A DNA stretch of 64,000 bases from Dyella mobilis (GTDB taxonomy: Bacteria; Pseudomonadota; Gammaproteobacteria; Xanthomonadales; Rhodanobacteraceae), in assembly GCF_016904945.1 (NCBI RefSeq), contig NZ_JADIKF010000036.1, forward strand, positions 155,833 through 219,832. Direction: 5' to 3'. Of this stretch, positions 63,882 through 64,000 are shown piece by piece (within the stretch, counting starts at the first letter, position 1; every line of letters starts with the position of its first letter). The position numbers and the translations under genes are program-made. A model generated the notes under the pieces. That model had not been told where the DNA came from, ran no database searches, and worked only from the letters and a program-made list of their open reading frames with translations.

Positions 63882-64000
63882 TCAAGCGACAGCGTACTCA
63901 CCCTTGCGGATAGCCGGACGGATCGGCAGCGTGAGGTCGCCGGCGATGAGCTGCAGTTCGCCGTCCTGGATCAGGCATTGCAGGCGCATGCTGCGCTCGC
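63882..64000 (-). CDS. C-terminal end of a gene cut by the window edge
   Basis: The minus strand is open from the edge to a TGA at 63882-63884 and encodes a terminal 38 residues including MRLQCLIQDGELQLIAGD and LPIRPAIRKGEYAVA. It uses GC-rich third positions, as real genes here do. Too little is present to name it. Confidence 0.55.
   Translation of the reverse strand, partial: ERSMRLQCLIQDGELQLIAGDLTLPIRPAIRKGEYAVA

Noticed and set aside
1..64000. CRISPR array or complete insertion sequence
   Set aside because: No regularly spaced direct repeats and no intact transposase or integrase gene found on either strand.

Overview
The window reads as chromosomal DNA of a GC-rich gammaproteobacterium, most likely in the Xanthomonadales (Rhodanobacteraceae, Dyella/Rhodanobacter-like). 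The reasons are the Xanthomonas/Caulobacter-type TonB receptor, the DUF3348-DUF802-OmpA-DUF2894 gene set, a class II dihydroorotase, many TonB and secreted proteins and many one-component regulators. The assignment is inferred from protein character, not from an rRNA gene; there is no rRNA, complete tRNA or CRISPR array here. The gene content is mostly accessory.

Layout. 0-7 kb: a secreted metallo-beta-lactamase-like protein, an ACT-domain protein, a YkgJ-type cysteine-cluster protein with small genes behind it, and a large secreted VWD-like protein. 7.4-12.4 kb: a flavin monooxygenase, small genes among dispersed repeats, an ArsR/SRPBCC pair with a palindromic operator, and an alpha/beta hydrolase. 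12.4-16.6 kb: a four-gene operon whose second and third genes look like a MotA/ExbB-type channel with a very long coiled-coil tail and a MotB-type OmpA protein, so probably an uncharacterised ion-driven stator complex. This is the best candidate in the window for an undescribed system. 17-26 kb: pyrC, an HxlR regulator, two secreted HAF-type repeat proteins, and an ECF sigma factor with a receptor-like Ser/Thr kinase.

26-37.2 kb: a sugar or glycan locus made of a DeoR regulator, a TonB receptor, a secreted protein with twin Ig-like modules and a propeller-like domain, a DUF5107/TPR protein and a FadR-type regulator. 37-42.7 kb: small lipoprotein, a membrane-anchored proline-rich protein, an NHL-like secreted propeller, and a MocR regulator divergent from a secreted protein. 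42.8-47.1 kb: a broken integrase divergent from a KfrA-like gene, an alpha/beta hydrolase behind two identical 14-bp palindromes, and fragments of two enzymes. 47.2-51.2 kb: flavin monooxygenase with a CPBP protease, a DinB-SCP2 fusion and a cupin.

51.6-59.2 kb: an iron region. Dyp-peroxidase efeB, a secreted propeller and a porin form one unit, and a siderophore receptor with a PepSY protein forms the other. They diverge from an interval holding two Fur-box-like sites. 59.2-64 kb: a TetX-like flavin monooxygenase divergent from a TetR regulator, a ParB/RepB relic, small genes and dense palindromic repeats, and the end of a further gene.

The repeats (a short GTCCGC...GCGGAC palindrome and a roughly 130-bp element ending in it) concentrate at 9-10.7 kb and 61.3-63.9 kb, exactly where broken genes accumulate.
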